Notes under the pieces: generated by a model
Database searches by the model: none
What the model was told of the DNA's origin: nothing
The model's input: only the letters and a program-made list of their open reading frames with translations
Translations under genes and position numbers: made by a program
Part shown: positions 1-5,269 of the stretch, piece by piece
How positions within the stretch are numbered: position 1 is the stretch's first letter
Layout: each line of letters opens with the position of its first letter
From: an uncultured Pseudomonadota bacterium
GTDB lineage: Bacteria; Pseudomonadota; Gammaproteobacteria; Burkholderiales; Eutrophovitaceae
Assembly: GCA_913057845.1 (NCBI GenBank)
Contig: CAJXPC010000063.1
Coordinates: 1-8,251 of the forward strand
DNA: 8,251 bases
Direction of reading: 5' to 3'

Positions 1-48
1 TCTACACCTCTCTATTCGTCGGCAGCGTCAGATGTGTATAAGAGACAG
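1..48. other. Nextera adapter (i5 side), artificial sequence
   Basis: This is library adapter, not genome. Bases 1-7 match the end of the P5 oligo, 8-15 (CTCTCTAT) match Nextera i5 index 502, 16-29 are the read-1 adapter and 30-48 are the 19-bp Tn5 mosaic end AGATGTGTATAAGAGACAG. Translating through it adds the well-known false peptide SYTHLTLPTNREV to the neighbouring protein. Native sequence starts at 49. Confidence 0.98.
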
Positions 49-469
49 CATCAAAGCCCTCCTGAACCAAATCGGCGTAACGATCATCGAAGGAGAGGTC
101 GACACCAAATTCAGCAACTTGATTCCGAAATGCCAGTAAGAGCGGCAACATATAGATTTGTCCGAACGCAACAGGACTAGTGATCCGAAGCGTGCCGGTC
201 GGTTTATTTACTAAGCCCAAAACCTCAGTTTCAAGCTCATTGACATCATCTATAATCCGCTGGCAACGCTCAAAATACTCTTTACCAGCCTCAGTCAGTG
301 AAATTTTACGCGTTGTTCGATTGAGTAGGCGAACACCGAGACTTTGTTCAAGCATATTCATATGCTTACTGACAGACGGCTGGAGCATTTCTAACTCCCT
401 CGCAACAGCAGAGAAACTTCCCGTCTCCACAATACGAACAAAGAGATTCATTAACTTAAATCTATCCAC
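49..469 (-). CDS. LysR-type transcriptional regulator, C-terminally truncated by contig end
   Basis: This is the N-terminal 140 residues of a LysR-type regulator (usual length about 300). Residues 1-60 are the winged helix-turn-helix: the opening MDRFKLMNLFVRIVETGSFS and the run QPSVSKHMNMLEQSLGVRLL..RTTRKISLTEAG are typical of the DmlR/CrgA-like branch. The linker helix follows, and the effector-binding domain begins near residue 92 (GTLRITSPVAFG). The start is GTG at 469, chosen because family members begin with MDR; a GGTGA stands just upstream, only about 3 bases away. An ATG at 451 is the alternative and would remove six residues. The gene faces away from the small-RNA region to its right. 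The missing C-terminal part prevents any guess at the effector. The family is clear; the target is unknown. Confidence 0.93.
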
Positions 470-497
470 AATTCACCATATATATCTATAATTAAGA

Positions 498-516
498 ATA
501 AATATTGCTTATTTAT
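498..516. promoter_or_regulatory. Inverted repeat ATAAATA-N5-TATTTAT, possible LysR operator
   Basis: A 7-bp perfect inverted repeat with a 5-base centre overlaps the spacer and -10 box of the putative regulator promoter. LysR-type proteins often bind dyads around a T-N11-A core and repress their own gene, so an autoregulatory site is plausible. The AT-richness makes a chance match possible. Confidence 0.25.
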
Positions 517-529
517 ATATATATGTCAA
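501..529 (-). promoter_or_regulatory. Putative sigma70 promoter of the truncated LysR-type gene
   Basis: On the - strand a perfect -35 box TTGACA (529-524) is followed after 17 bases by AATATT (506-501), four of six matches to TATAAT. Transcription would begin near 494, about 25 bases before the GTG start. The area is very AT-rich, so chance -10 matches are easy; the -35 is the stronger half. Confidence 0.45.
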
Positions 530-560
530 TATAAAAGAATATATTATATATGAAATTATA

Positions 561-589
561 TTGACGCATCGCAACAAATAGAATACATT
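561..589 (+). promoter_or_regulatory. Putative sigma70 promoter of small RNA 1
   Basis: TTGACG (561-566, five of six consensus) is separated by exactly 17 bases from TACATT (584-589, four of six). The predicted start falls at about 595-597, directly where the first hairpin of the small RNA begins. This agreement between promoter and RNA structure is the main support. Confidence 0.55.
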
Positions 590-594
590 TGTAA

Positions 595-663
595 CTCTTC
601 TTTTTAATCTCCTCCTAGAGAAAGAAGTTTTTAGAAGCCCTCAAAACTGAGGGCTTTTTTTTT
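595..663 (+). ncRNA. Cuckoo/CcsR-like anti-Shine-Dalgarno small RNA, copy 1
   Basis: Two adjacent hairpins make up a predicted RNA of about 69 nt. Hairpin 1 pairs CTTCTTT (597-603) with AAAGAAG (621-627) and exposes a 17-base loop containing CTCCTCCT (609-616), complementary to ribosome binding sites (AGGAGGAG). Hairpin 2 (636-655) is an intrinsic terminator with a long T-run. A hairpin with a CU-rich anti-SD loop followed by a terminator hairpin is the layout of the cuckoo/CcsR RNA family, described in alpha-proteobacteria and often present in tandem copies; the classical loop motif is CCUCCUCCC, and this copy differs at both ends of it. A promoter sits at the right distance and no protein gene explains the terminator. 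The RNA call is structural; expression and targets are inferred. Confidence 0.65.
636..663 (+). terminator. Intrinsic terminator of small RNA 1
   Basis: AGCCCTCA (636-643) pairs perfectly with TGAGGGCT (648-655) around an AAAC loop, and an unbroken T-run covers 655-663. No + strand protein gene lies upstream, so the terminator itself argues for a short non-coding transcript here. Confidence 0.88.
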
Positions 664-766
664 GTGCTGCAATATTATTAAATCAAGGGGCGATTTGAGC
701 TTAACAGAATCCGGATAAAAATTACTCAGTTATATTTTGGAATATATCATATTCAATTTACTGGTA

Positions 767-795
767 TTGTTAATCTTTAAGAATATAAATATGAT
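767..795 (+). promoter_or_regulatory. Putative sigma70 promoter upstream of small RNA 2
   Basis: TTGTTA (767-772) and TATGAT (790-795, five of six) are 17 bases apart, giving a start near 802. That would leave about 40 nt of leader before the CCTCCTCCC hairpin, which could be kept or trimmed by RNA processing. AT-rich surroundings lower the confidence. Confidence 0.4.
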
Positions 796-840
796 CTATC
801 TCATGGTTAGCGAGCAATGTTTTACGTGCCCTAGCTTGAG

Positions 841-908
841 TTCTCTTTAATTACCTCCTCCCTAAAGAGTAATTCCCTCAGCCCCCCTCCCCCTGGGGGG
901 CTTTTTTT
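841..908 (+). ncRNA. Cuckoo/CcsR-like anti-Shine-Dalgarno small RNA, copy 2
   Basis: Hairpin 1 pairs CTCTTTA (843-849) with TAAAGAG (863-869). Its 13-base loop (850-862) ends in the exact motif CCTCCTCCC (854-862), the signature of cuckoo/CcsR RNAs. A short linker leads into a GC-rich terminator hairpin (881-901) and seven Ts. Copy 1 lies about 180 bases upstream with the same order of parts and a similar flank (CTTTTTAAT against CTCTTTAAT) but a different terminator sequence, so the two look like diverged duplicates. The 5' end is uncertain: about 802 if the promoter at 767-795 is used, or about 841 if processed. In known members the loop pairs with C-rich or SD-like partners; any target here is unknown. 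Confidence 0.7.
881..908 (+). terminator. Intrinsic terminator of small RNA 2
   Basis: GCCCCCC (881-887) pairs with GGGGGGC (895-901) around a TCCCCCT loop, followed by seven Ts (902-908). It separates the small-RNA unit from the exported RraA-like gene, whose own -35 box lies about 45 bases further on. Confidence 0.9.
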
Positions 909-952
909 GCCTAAATATCAAGCCGAACAGGATGAGCAATTTTTCTGTATCC

Positions 953-981
953 TTGACACCTCTACGAGAGACTTTGAATTA
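953..981 (+). promoter_or_regulatory. Putative promoter of the RraA-like gene
   Basis: A perfect -35 box TTGACA stands at 953-958. The best -10 candidates (TGAATT at 975-980, or GAATTA/AATTAA one or two bases later) are weak. A start near 985-988 would give a very short leader carrying the AGGGAG ribosome binding site at 991-996. Confidence 0.4.
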
Positions 982-1003
982 AACACTTTTAGGGAGTAAT
1001 GAC

Positions 1004-1732
1004 TTGACTCTAGGTCGCGTTTTATCAATAGTTTTGAGCTGTTTACTAATACACGCCACACCGACGCTTGCCCTCACGGATAAAGAAATCATTGCTCAAC
1101 TGAGAAGCCCAGAAAACAGCACCGGCAACATCGCAGACGCAGTCGAAACCGTTACAGGACATCGTGGCTGGATGAGTGCGGATATGAAACCTCTATTTGA
1201 TGTCAAGATCGTGGGTAAGGCAGTCACCGCTCTCATGACGCGCGGCCTCAAAACGGATAATCGCGAGTATCCGCCTTATCATTTGCAAATTCTAGACACA
1301 GCGGAGCCCGGGAGCATATTAGTCTACGTCATGGAAGACGGGCTGAACGTTGCCGCAATTGGAAACTTAATGGCAACGACCGCACAAATTCGGGAACTAG
1401 AAGGTATCGTCATTGATGGCGCCGCGAGGGATATTACCGCCATTAGAGCTATCCAATTTCCAGTCTTTACGAGACGAGTGAGTCCCGCCACCTCGGTTGG
1501 ACGCATGATCCCTGTTGCGAAACAAATTGCAGTGATGTGCGGAGGAGTACTGGTAAATCCAGATGATTTTATTGTGGGCGACCCTGACGGTGTAGTTGTT
1601 ATCCCGCACGACGCAGCAGAAGCGGTCCTCAAGCTACTCGCTGAATACGACCAAAAAGAATCAAAAATGATGCCTATTATTAAACGCGAAAAATCGATTT
1701 TAAAAGCAATTGAGATCTACAAACGCTACTGA
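1004..1732 (+). CDS. RraA/HMG-CHA aldolase family protein with predicted signal peptide
   Basis: The 242-residue protein carries an RraA-like (HMG/CHA aldolase, formerly menG-like) domain from about residue 25 to 240. Support comes from IADAVE (43-48), PGSILVYV (102-109), AIGNLMATTA (118-127), GIVIDGAARD (134-143) with the family Arg-Asp pair at R142-D143, and VNPDDFIVGDPDGVVVIP (184-201). Relatives without export begin near residue 25; here residues 1-24 form a hydrophobic leader ending TLA before LTDKE, as in a Sec signal peptide, so the product may work in the periplasm. That is unusual for enzymes that cleave or decarboxylate oxo-acids with a divalent metal. The usual PGD is PGS here and the residue after G120 is N rather than the commoner E, so the activity is uncertain. 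The start is TTG at 1004, with AGGGAG 7 bases upstream; no ATG is available in frame after the stop at 980. Confidence 0.85.
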   Translation: MTLGRVLSIVLSCLLIHATPTLALTDKEIIAQLRSPENSTGNIADAVETVTGHRGWMSADMKPLFDVKIVGKAVTALMTRGLKTDNREYPPYHLQILDTAEPGSILVYVMEDGLNVAAIGNLMATTAQIRELEGIVIDGAARDITAIRAIQFPVFTRRVSPATSVGRMIPVAKQIAVMCGGVLVNPDDFIVGDPDGVVVIPHDAAEAVLKLLAEYDQKESKMMPIIKREKSILKAIEIYKRY

Positions 1733-1745
1733 TTCCTAAGCCCAC

Positions 1746-1958
1746 ATGGCAGACATATTCAACTCATCTTCAGTAATAAAAAATCGCATCGCTGCGCTTA
1801 CCGAAGAACATCGCGATCTCGATGAGGTGGTCTCGGCACTTAACGCATCTGCCTCCTCCAACGAATTAAAAATACGCAGGCTAAAGAAACGTAAACTGCT
1901 ACTAAAAGACCAGATCACCCAACTTCAAAAGATACAGATTCCAGACATATTGGCGTAA
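1746..1958 (+). CDS. DUF465 (YdcH-like) small helical protein
   Basis: This 70-residue protein matches the DUF465 family: RIAALTEEHRDLD (14-26), the basic core RRLKKRKLLLKDQI (44-57) and the closing IPDILA (65-70). It should fold as a helical hairpin or coiled coil, and no function is established for the family. The pattern resembles beta-proteobacterial members. It lies 13 bases after the RraA-like gene and is probably co-transcribed with it, although only a weak ribosome binding site is visible before the ATG. Its stop codon is inside the 5' arm of the following terminator, so this is clearly the last gene of the unit. Confidence 0.88.
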   Translation: MADIFNSSSVIKNRIAALTEEHRDLDEVVSALNASASSNELKIRRLKKRKLLLKDQITQLQKIQIPDILA

Positions 1959-1996
1959 AAAAACCACCTACAAAGAGGTGGTTTTTTTACGCCAAT
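1949..1996. terminator. Bidirectional intrinsic terminator, 21-bp perfect inverted repeat
   Basis: Bases 1949-1969 pair perfectly with 1976-1996 around the 6-base loop ACAAAG. The core ACCACCT/AGGTGGT is flanked by seven As on one side and seven Ts on the other, so each strand reads as a GC-containing stem followed by a U-run. It ends both the DUF465 transcript (+) and the ilvD transcript (-), and includes the DUF465 stop codon. Confidence 0.95.
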
Positions 1997-2002
1997 TAAT
2001 AG

Positions 2003-3688
2003 TTACTGATCAAAGTTATCAGTAACAGCACCCTTTGATGCAGTCGACACTAAGTAAGCATATTTCGCTAGCAATCCACGCTTAAATCGTGGCTCAGGCT
2101 GTTTCCAATTAGCCCTACGCTTCGCTAACTCTTCGTCAGAAACATTAACCTCAATCACCAATTTACGCGCATCGATAGTTATCTCATCACCCTCTTCGAC
2201 TAAGGCTATGGTCCCACCTACAAACGCTTCAGGCGCGACATGACCGACTACCATCCCCCAGGTGGCTCCTGAGAAACGCCCATCCGTCAAAAGCCCAACG
2301 GACTCACCCAATCCCGCACCAATTAATGCTGAAGTTGGCGCGAGCATCTCTTGCATCCCTGGTCCCCCTTTTGGACCTTCATAGCGAATGACTACCACAT
2401 CGCCAGCTTTAATCTTGCCACCCATAATAGCTGCCATAGTCTCCTTCTCGGAATCAAAGACTCGAGCAGGGCCTGTGATCACAGGATTCTTGAGACCTGT
2501 GATTTTCGCAACACACCCCTCCGTAGCAAGATTACCCTTGAGGACAGCCAAATGACCCTGCTTGTATAACGGCTTATCAAATGGTCTTATCACATCCTGA
2601 TCAGAAGACGGCTCACTTGGAACATGCTCCAATTCCTCCGCGATGGTTCGACCCGTGATTGTCATACAGTCTCCATGGAGCAGTCCATTTACCAGAAGCA
2701 TTTTCAGTACCTGAGGCACACCACCCGCTTTATGCAGATCGACACCAACATACTTTCCGGATGGCTTGAGATCACAAAAAACAGGGGTTTTCTGACGAAT
2801 ACGCTCAAAATCGTCGATAGTCCAATCAACATCGGCAGCAGACGCGATCGCTAAATAATGTAGAACAGCGTTTGTGGAACCACCCGTCGCCATAATCAAG
2901 GACACGACGTTTTCAATCGATTTTTTCGTAATGATGTCCCTTGGGCGAATATTGTTTTTAATCGCATTAGCCAGCACTCGACCAGATTCTCCAGCTGAAT
3001 CTGCCTTTTCAGGATCAACTGCAGCCATAACTGAGGAGCCCATCAAACTCATGCCCAGAGCCTCGAAGGAAGACGACATGGTGTTTGCGGTAAACATGCC
3101 GCCACAAGCTCCAAACGTAGGACATGCATTTTTTTCTATACCGACGAAATCTTCTTTGGATATTTTCCCAGCACTGTAAGAGCCCACCGCTTCATAAGCA
3201 CTTGCAATGGTTAAATCCTCGCCCTTCCAATTACCCGGCTTGATGGTCCCTCCATACACATAAATAGCGGGTACATTCATTCTTGCGATTGCCATCATGC
3301 CGCCGGGCATATTTTTATCACAGGCCCCAACGACCAAAACGCCATCCATCATTTGCCCATTGACTGAAGTCTCAATGGCATCTGCGATAACTTCTCGAGA
3401 CACCAAAGAATATTTCATACCGTCAGTTCCCATTCCAATACCATCAGTGACAGTCGGGACACCGAAGACTTGCGGCATACCACCAGCCTCGCGAATCGCA
3501 TCCATCGCCCGATCAACTAAAGGCTGGATGCCCGCATTACACGGATTCATGTTTGAGTGTCCATTCGCAACGCCAACAATTGGTTTTTGGAAATCATCAT
3601 CCCCGAAATCCACCGCTCTCAACATTGCGCGATTGGGGGCTCTAACATCGCCACCAGTGATCAATTTACTACGCCAATTATCAGCCAT
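2003..3688 (-). CDS. ilvD: Dihydroxy-acid dehydratase
   Basis: This cytoplasmic enzyme dehydrates 2,3-dihydroxy-isovalerate and 2,3-dihydroxy-3-methylvalerate to the keto acids that lead to valine, isoleucine and leucine. All 561 residues are present, a normal length for the shorter IlvD class. The three iron-sulfur cysteines are visible at C50 (NPCN), C123 (GACDKNMPG) and C195 (FGACGGM), which fits the [2Fe-2S] type. The metal-binding D124-K125 pair, ATGGSTNA (267-274) and [10 protein letters not shown] (469-478) are intact. The ATG at 3688 is preceded by GGGGAG (3701-3696) at 7 bases, which settles the start. The gene stands alone, divergent from a LysR-type regulator and closed by the two-way terminator at 1949-1996. 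A related sugar-acid dehydratase (edd) is unlikely given the overall match to IlvD. Confidence 0.97.
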   Translation of the reverse strand: MADNWRSKLITGGDVRAPNRAMLRAVDFGDDDFQKPIVGVANGHSNMNPCNAGIQPLVDRAMDAIREAGGMPQVFGVPTVTDGIGMGTDGMKYSLVSREVIADAIETSVNGQMMDGVLVVGACDKNMPGGMMAIARMNVPAIYVYGGTIKPGNWKGEDLTIASAYEAVGSYSAGKISKEDFVGIEKNACPTFGACGGMFTANTMSSSFEALGMSLMGSSVMAAVDPEKADSAGESGRVLANAIKNNIRPRDIITKKSIENVVSLIMATGGSTNAVLHYLAIASAADVDWTIDDFERIRQKTPVFCDLKPSGKYVGVDLHKAGGVPQVLKMLLVNGLLHGDCMTITGRTIAEELEHVPSEPSSDQDVIRPFDKPLYKQGHLAVLKGNLATEGCVAKITGLKNPVITGPARVFDSEKETMAAIMGGKIKAGDVVVIRYEGPKGGPGMQEMLAPTSALIGAGLGESVGLLTDGRFSGATWGMVVGHVAPEAFVGGTIALVEEGDEITIDARKLVIEVNVSDEELAKRRANWKQPEPRFKRGLLAKYAYLVSTASKGAVTDNFDQ

Positions 3689-3752
3689 TTTTATGCTCCC
3701 CTACATATTTAAGATTAATACCCATCAAGAACCTAAGTGTAATGAAATTCAG

Positions 3753-3765
3753 GTACTTAAAGTAC
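3753..3765. repeat. Palindrome GTACTTAAAGTAC in the ilvD leader
   Basis: GTACTT and AAGTAC form a perfect 6-bp inverted repeat around one A, 65 bases upstream of the ilvD start. Further GTACT copies lie at about 3798 and 3888. It could be a regulator half-site array or merely a local repeat; no T-run follows, so it is not a terminator. Confidence 0.4.
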
Positions 3766-3805
3766 TTTCATCAACCACACGCTTTGTCACCTGAAGGGTA
3801 CTCTT

Positions 3806-3834
3806 ATTATTTTTAAAATCTCTCGAAGTTGCAA
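3806..3834 (-). promoter_or_regulatory. Putative sigma70 promoter of ilvD
   Basis: Read on the - strand, TTGCAA (3834-3829) and AATAAT (3811-3806, five of six) are 17 bases apart, giving a start near 3799 and an untranslated leader of about 110 nt that contains the GTACTTAAAGTAC palindrome. The match is moderate and the region is AT-rich. Confidence 0.35.
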
Positions 3835-3874
3835 ATAATTTACCAATTGTCCATCCTCCCGATAGAATGGTCTA

Positions 3875-3902
3875 ATATATTAAACATGTACTTTTAATAT
3901 AT
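3875..3902. promoter_or_regulatory. 10-bp inverted repeat overlapping the LysR-type gene promoter
   Basis: ATATATTAAA (3875-3884) and TTTAATATAT (3893-3902) form a perfect 10-bp inverted repeat around CATGTACT. It sits over the expected -35 to -10 stretch of the regulator gene, where an autorepressing LysR-type protein would bind, and beside the divergent ilvD control region. The function is inferred. Confidence 0.4.
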
Positions 3903-3905
3903 AAT
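3900..3905 (+). promoter_or_regulatory. Consensus -10 box TATAAT of the LysR-type gene
   Basis: A perfect TATAAT lies only 8 bases before the ATG at 3914, without a recognisable -35 box. Transcription would start at about 3911-3913, so the mRNA would have virtually no leader; no ribosome binding site is seen before the ATG either. Confidence 0.45.
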
Positions 3906-3913
3906 ATGTATTA

Positions 3914-4813
3914 ATGGAGCTCAGACATCTTAGATATTTTGTTACAGTAGCTAGCGAACTACACTTTGGGCGTGCGGCATCCAAATTAAACATATCTCAA
4001 CCTCCGCTGTCGATGCAAATCCGCGATCTGGAACGAGAGGTTGGCGTAGAGCTTCTCTATCGAACCAAAAGGAGCGTATCACTCACTCAAGCAGGGAGCG
4101 CCTTCCTTGACGAAGCCAAAGATATAATCTCTCGCGTCAATCGAGCTAAAACCTCAGCACAGCAAGCCGGTCGAGGAGAAAGCGGTAACTTAACAATAGG
4201 CTTTATAAGTGTCGCCGACTACAATGTGCTCCCCCATGTTCTTCGTGAATTTCAAAAAAAATACCCATCTGTATCTCTAGGCTTACGAGAGGCCACCACC
4301 GATACTCAACTTGCAGATCTGGCCAGCGGTGTAATCGATATTGGGTTTCTTTTATCCCCGGTAAACACCGAAGGGATCGCATCATTCCTAATTGCTAAAG
4401 AAAGACTGATTGCTGTACTACCAGCCAATCATCCTCAGGCAAAAACGAAAAACGCCATCTCGATTAAATCATTAGCAGCTTCCCCCTTTATCATGACACC
4501 AAGACAACACGCGCCTGGGCTTTATGACAGCATCATTAGATTTTGTGAAAAATTCGAGGTTCGGCCTCGTATCGCCCAAGAGGCGATCCAGATGCAAACA
4601 ATTGTCAGCTTAGTATCGGCCGAAATGGGAGTTTCTCTAATACCCGAATCGATACAGAACCTTCAGAGAACTGGAGTTGTCTATAAAGCTATTAAAGAAG
4701 TCACGCCCACAATTGAGATTCACTTAGCCTGGAAGGAATCGAACCAACTACCAAGTCTTAATAGATTTTTAGAAGTCACGAGAAATTCCATGAAAACATA
4801 CGTAAAAGACTGA
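3914..4813 (+). CDS. LysR-type transcriptional regulator, divergent from ilvD
   Basis: This is a complete 299-residue LysR-type regulator of the BenM/CatM/HcaR-like branch. The winged helix-turn-helix spans residues 1-60 (ELRHLRYFVTVASELHFGRAA, then LNISQPPLSMQIRDLE and LLYRTKRSVSLTQAG). The effector-binding domain runs from about 92 (NLTIGF) to 297, with SAEMGVSLIPESI (235-247) near its end. The effector cannot be read from sequence. Its divergent position beside ilvD suggests that it could control ilvD or itself, or both. The ATG at 3914 starts the canonical MELRHLRYF and lacks a ribosome binding site. Only 3 bases separate its stop from tsaE, so it is probably the first gene of an operon with tRNA-modification and cell-wall genes, an uncommon partnership. 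Confidence 0.95.
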   Translation: MELRHLRYFVTVASELHFGRAASKLNISQPPLSMQIRDLEREVGVELLYRTKRSVSLTQAGSAFLDEAKDIISRVNRAKTSAQQAGRGESGNLTIGFISVADYNVLPHVLREFQKKYPSVSLGLREATTDTQLADLASGVIDIGFLLSPVNTEGIASFLIAKERLIAVLPANHPQAKTKNAISIKSLAASPFIMTPRQHAPGLYDSIIRFCEKFEVRPRIAQEAIQMQTIVSLVSAEMGVSLIPESIQNLQRTGVVYKAIKEVTPTIEIHLAWKESNQLPSLNRFLEVTRNSMKTYVKD

Positions 4814-4816
4814 CAC

Positions 4817-5269
4817 ATGATCACTCAAACACTTTATAGCGAAAACGAGACTGTATTGTTTGGTAAAGAAATCGCCAAAAACCTAAGACCAGGCGTGTTT
4901 ATCGCCCTTAAAGGGACCTTAGGCGCTGGGAAAACCTGTCTTTGTCGAGGAATTTTGAGCGGATTGGGCCATACGGGTCACGTGAAAAGTCCAACATATC
5001 CGCTCGTGGAAATTTACAGCTTAGAGTCCTCAACAATCTATCACTTTGACTTTTATCGCATCACAAATCCAATGGAAGTCATTGAGGCGGGTTTTAGAGA
5101 GGTCTTTATCAATACAAACATATGCCTTGTCGAATGGCCAGAGAATGCGGAAAGCGTTCTGCGCGTCCCTGACATTACGATATCGATTATCTTTAACACA
5201 GATTCCAGAGATATTTCTGTAACAGCAGCGAGCGAACTTGGGAAACAGTGCTTGGAGGGGCTTCAGTGA
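4817..5269 (+). CDS. tsaE: tRNA threonylcarbamoyladenosine biosynthesis ATPase TsaE
   Basis: TsaE is the P-loop ATPase that works with TsaB and TsaD to complete N6-threonylcarbamoyladenosine at position 37 of ANN-reading tRNAs. At 150 residues the length is normal. The P-loop GTLGAGKT is at 33-40, the family motif SPTYPLVEIY at 58-67, HFDFYR at 76-81 and CLVEWPE at 103-109; all but the first closely follow E. coli TsaE. The second P-loop residue is T34, where family members usually have D (GDLGAGKT). The start ATG is 3 bases after the regulator stop, and a good ribosome binding site is not visible, so translation may be coupled. The tsaE stop overlaps the amidase start by one base. Confidence 0.96.
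   Translation: MITQTLYSENETVLFGKEIAKNLRPGVFIALKGTLGAGKTCLCRGILSGLGHTGHVKSPTYPLVEIYSLESSTIYHFDFYRITNPMEVIEAGFREVFINTNICLVEWPENAESVLRVPDITISIIFNTDSRDISVTAASELGKQCLEGLQ

Noticed and set aside
30..48. Tn5 mosaic end as a sign of a natural transposon
   Set aside because: It is joined to Illumina adapter and index sequence on both contig ends, so it comes from library preparation.
180..491. 103-residue + strand ORF
   Set aside because: It runs antisense through the LysR-type gene, which has clear family motifs; it has no recognisable domain.
680..696. AAATC/GATTT hairpin exposing AAGGGG between the two small RNAs
   Set aside because: A five-base AT-rich stem is expected by chance here; it has neither promoter nor terminator of its own.
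791..850. Mini-ORF MIYLMVSEQCFTCPSLSSL in front of small RNA 2
   Set aside because: It has no ribosome binding site, its first ATG lies before the predicted transcript start, and it ends inside the hairpin stem.
3297..3794. 165-residue + strand ORF over the ilvD start region
   Set aside because: It is antisense to ilvD, which matches its family over the full length; no domain is recognisable.
3689..3800. Leader-peptide attenuator for ilvD
   Set aside because: Short frames are present but are not rich in Ile/Leu/Val codons, and no terminator hairpin with a T-run lies before the start.
3841..3880. CCATCCTCCC as a third anti-Shine-Dalgarno RNA
   Set aside because: The flanks pair poorly and no terminator follows, unlike the two units at 595-908.
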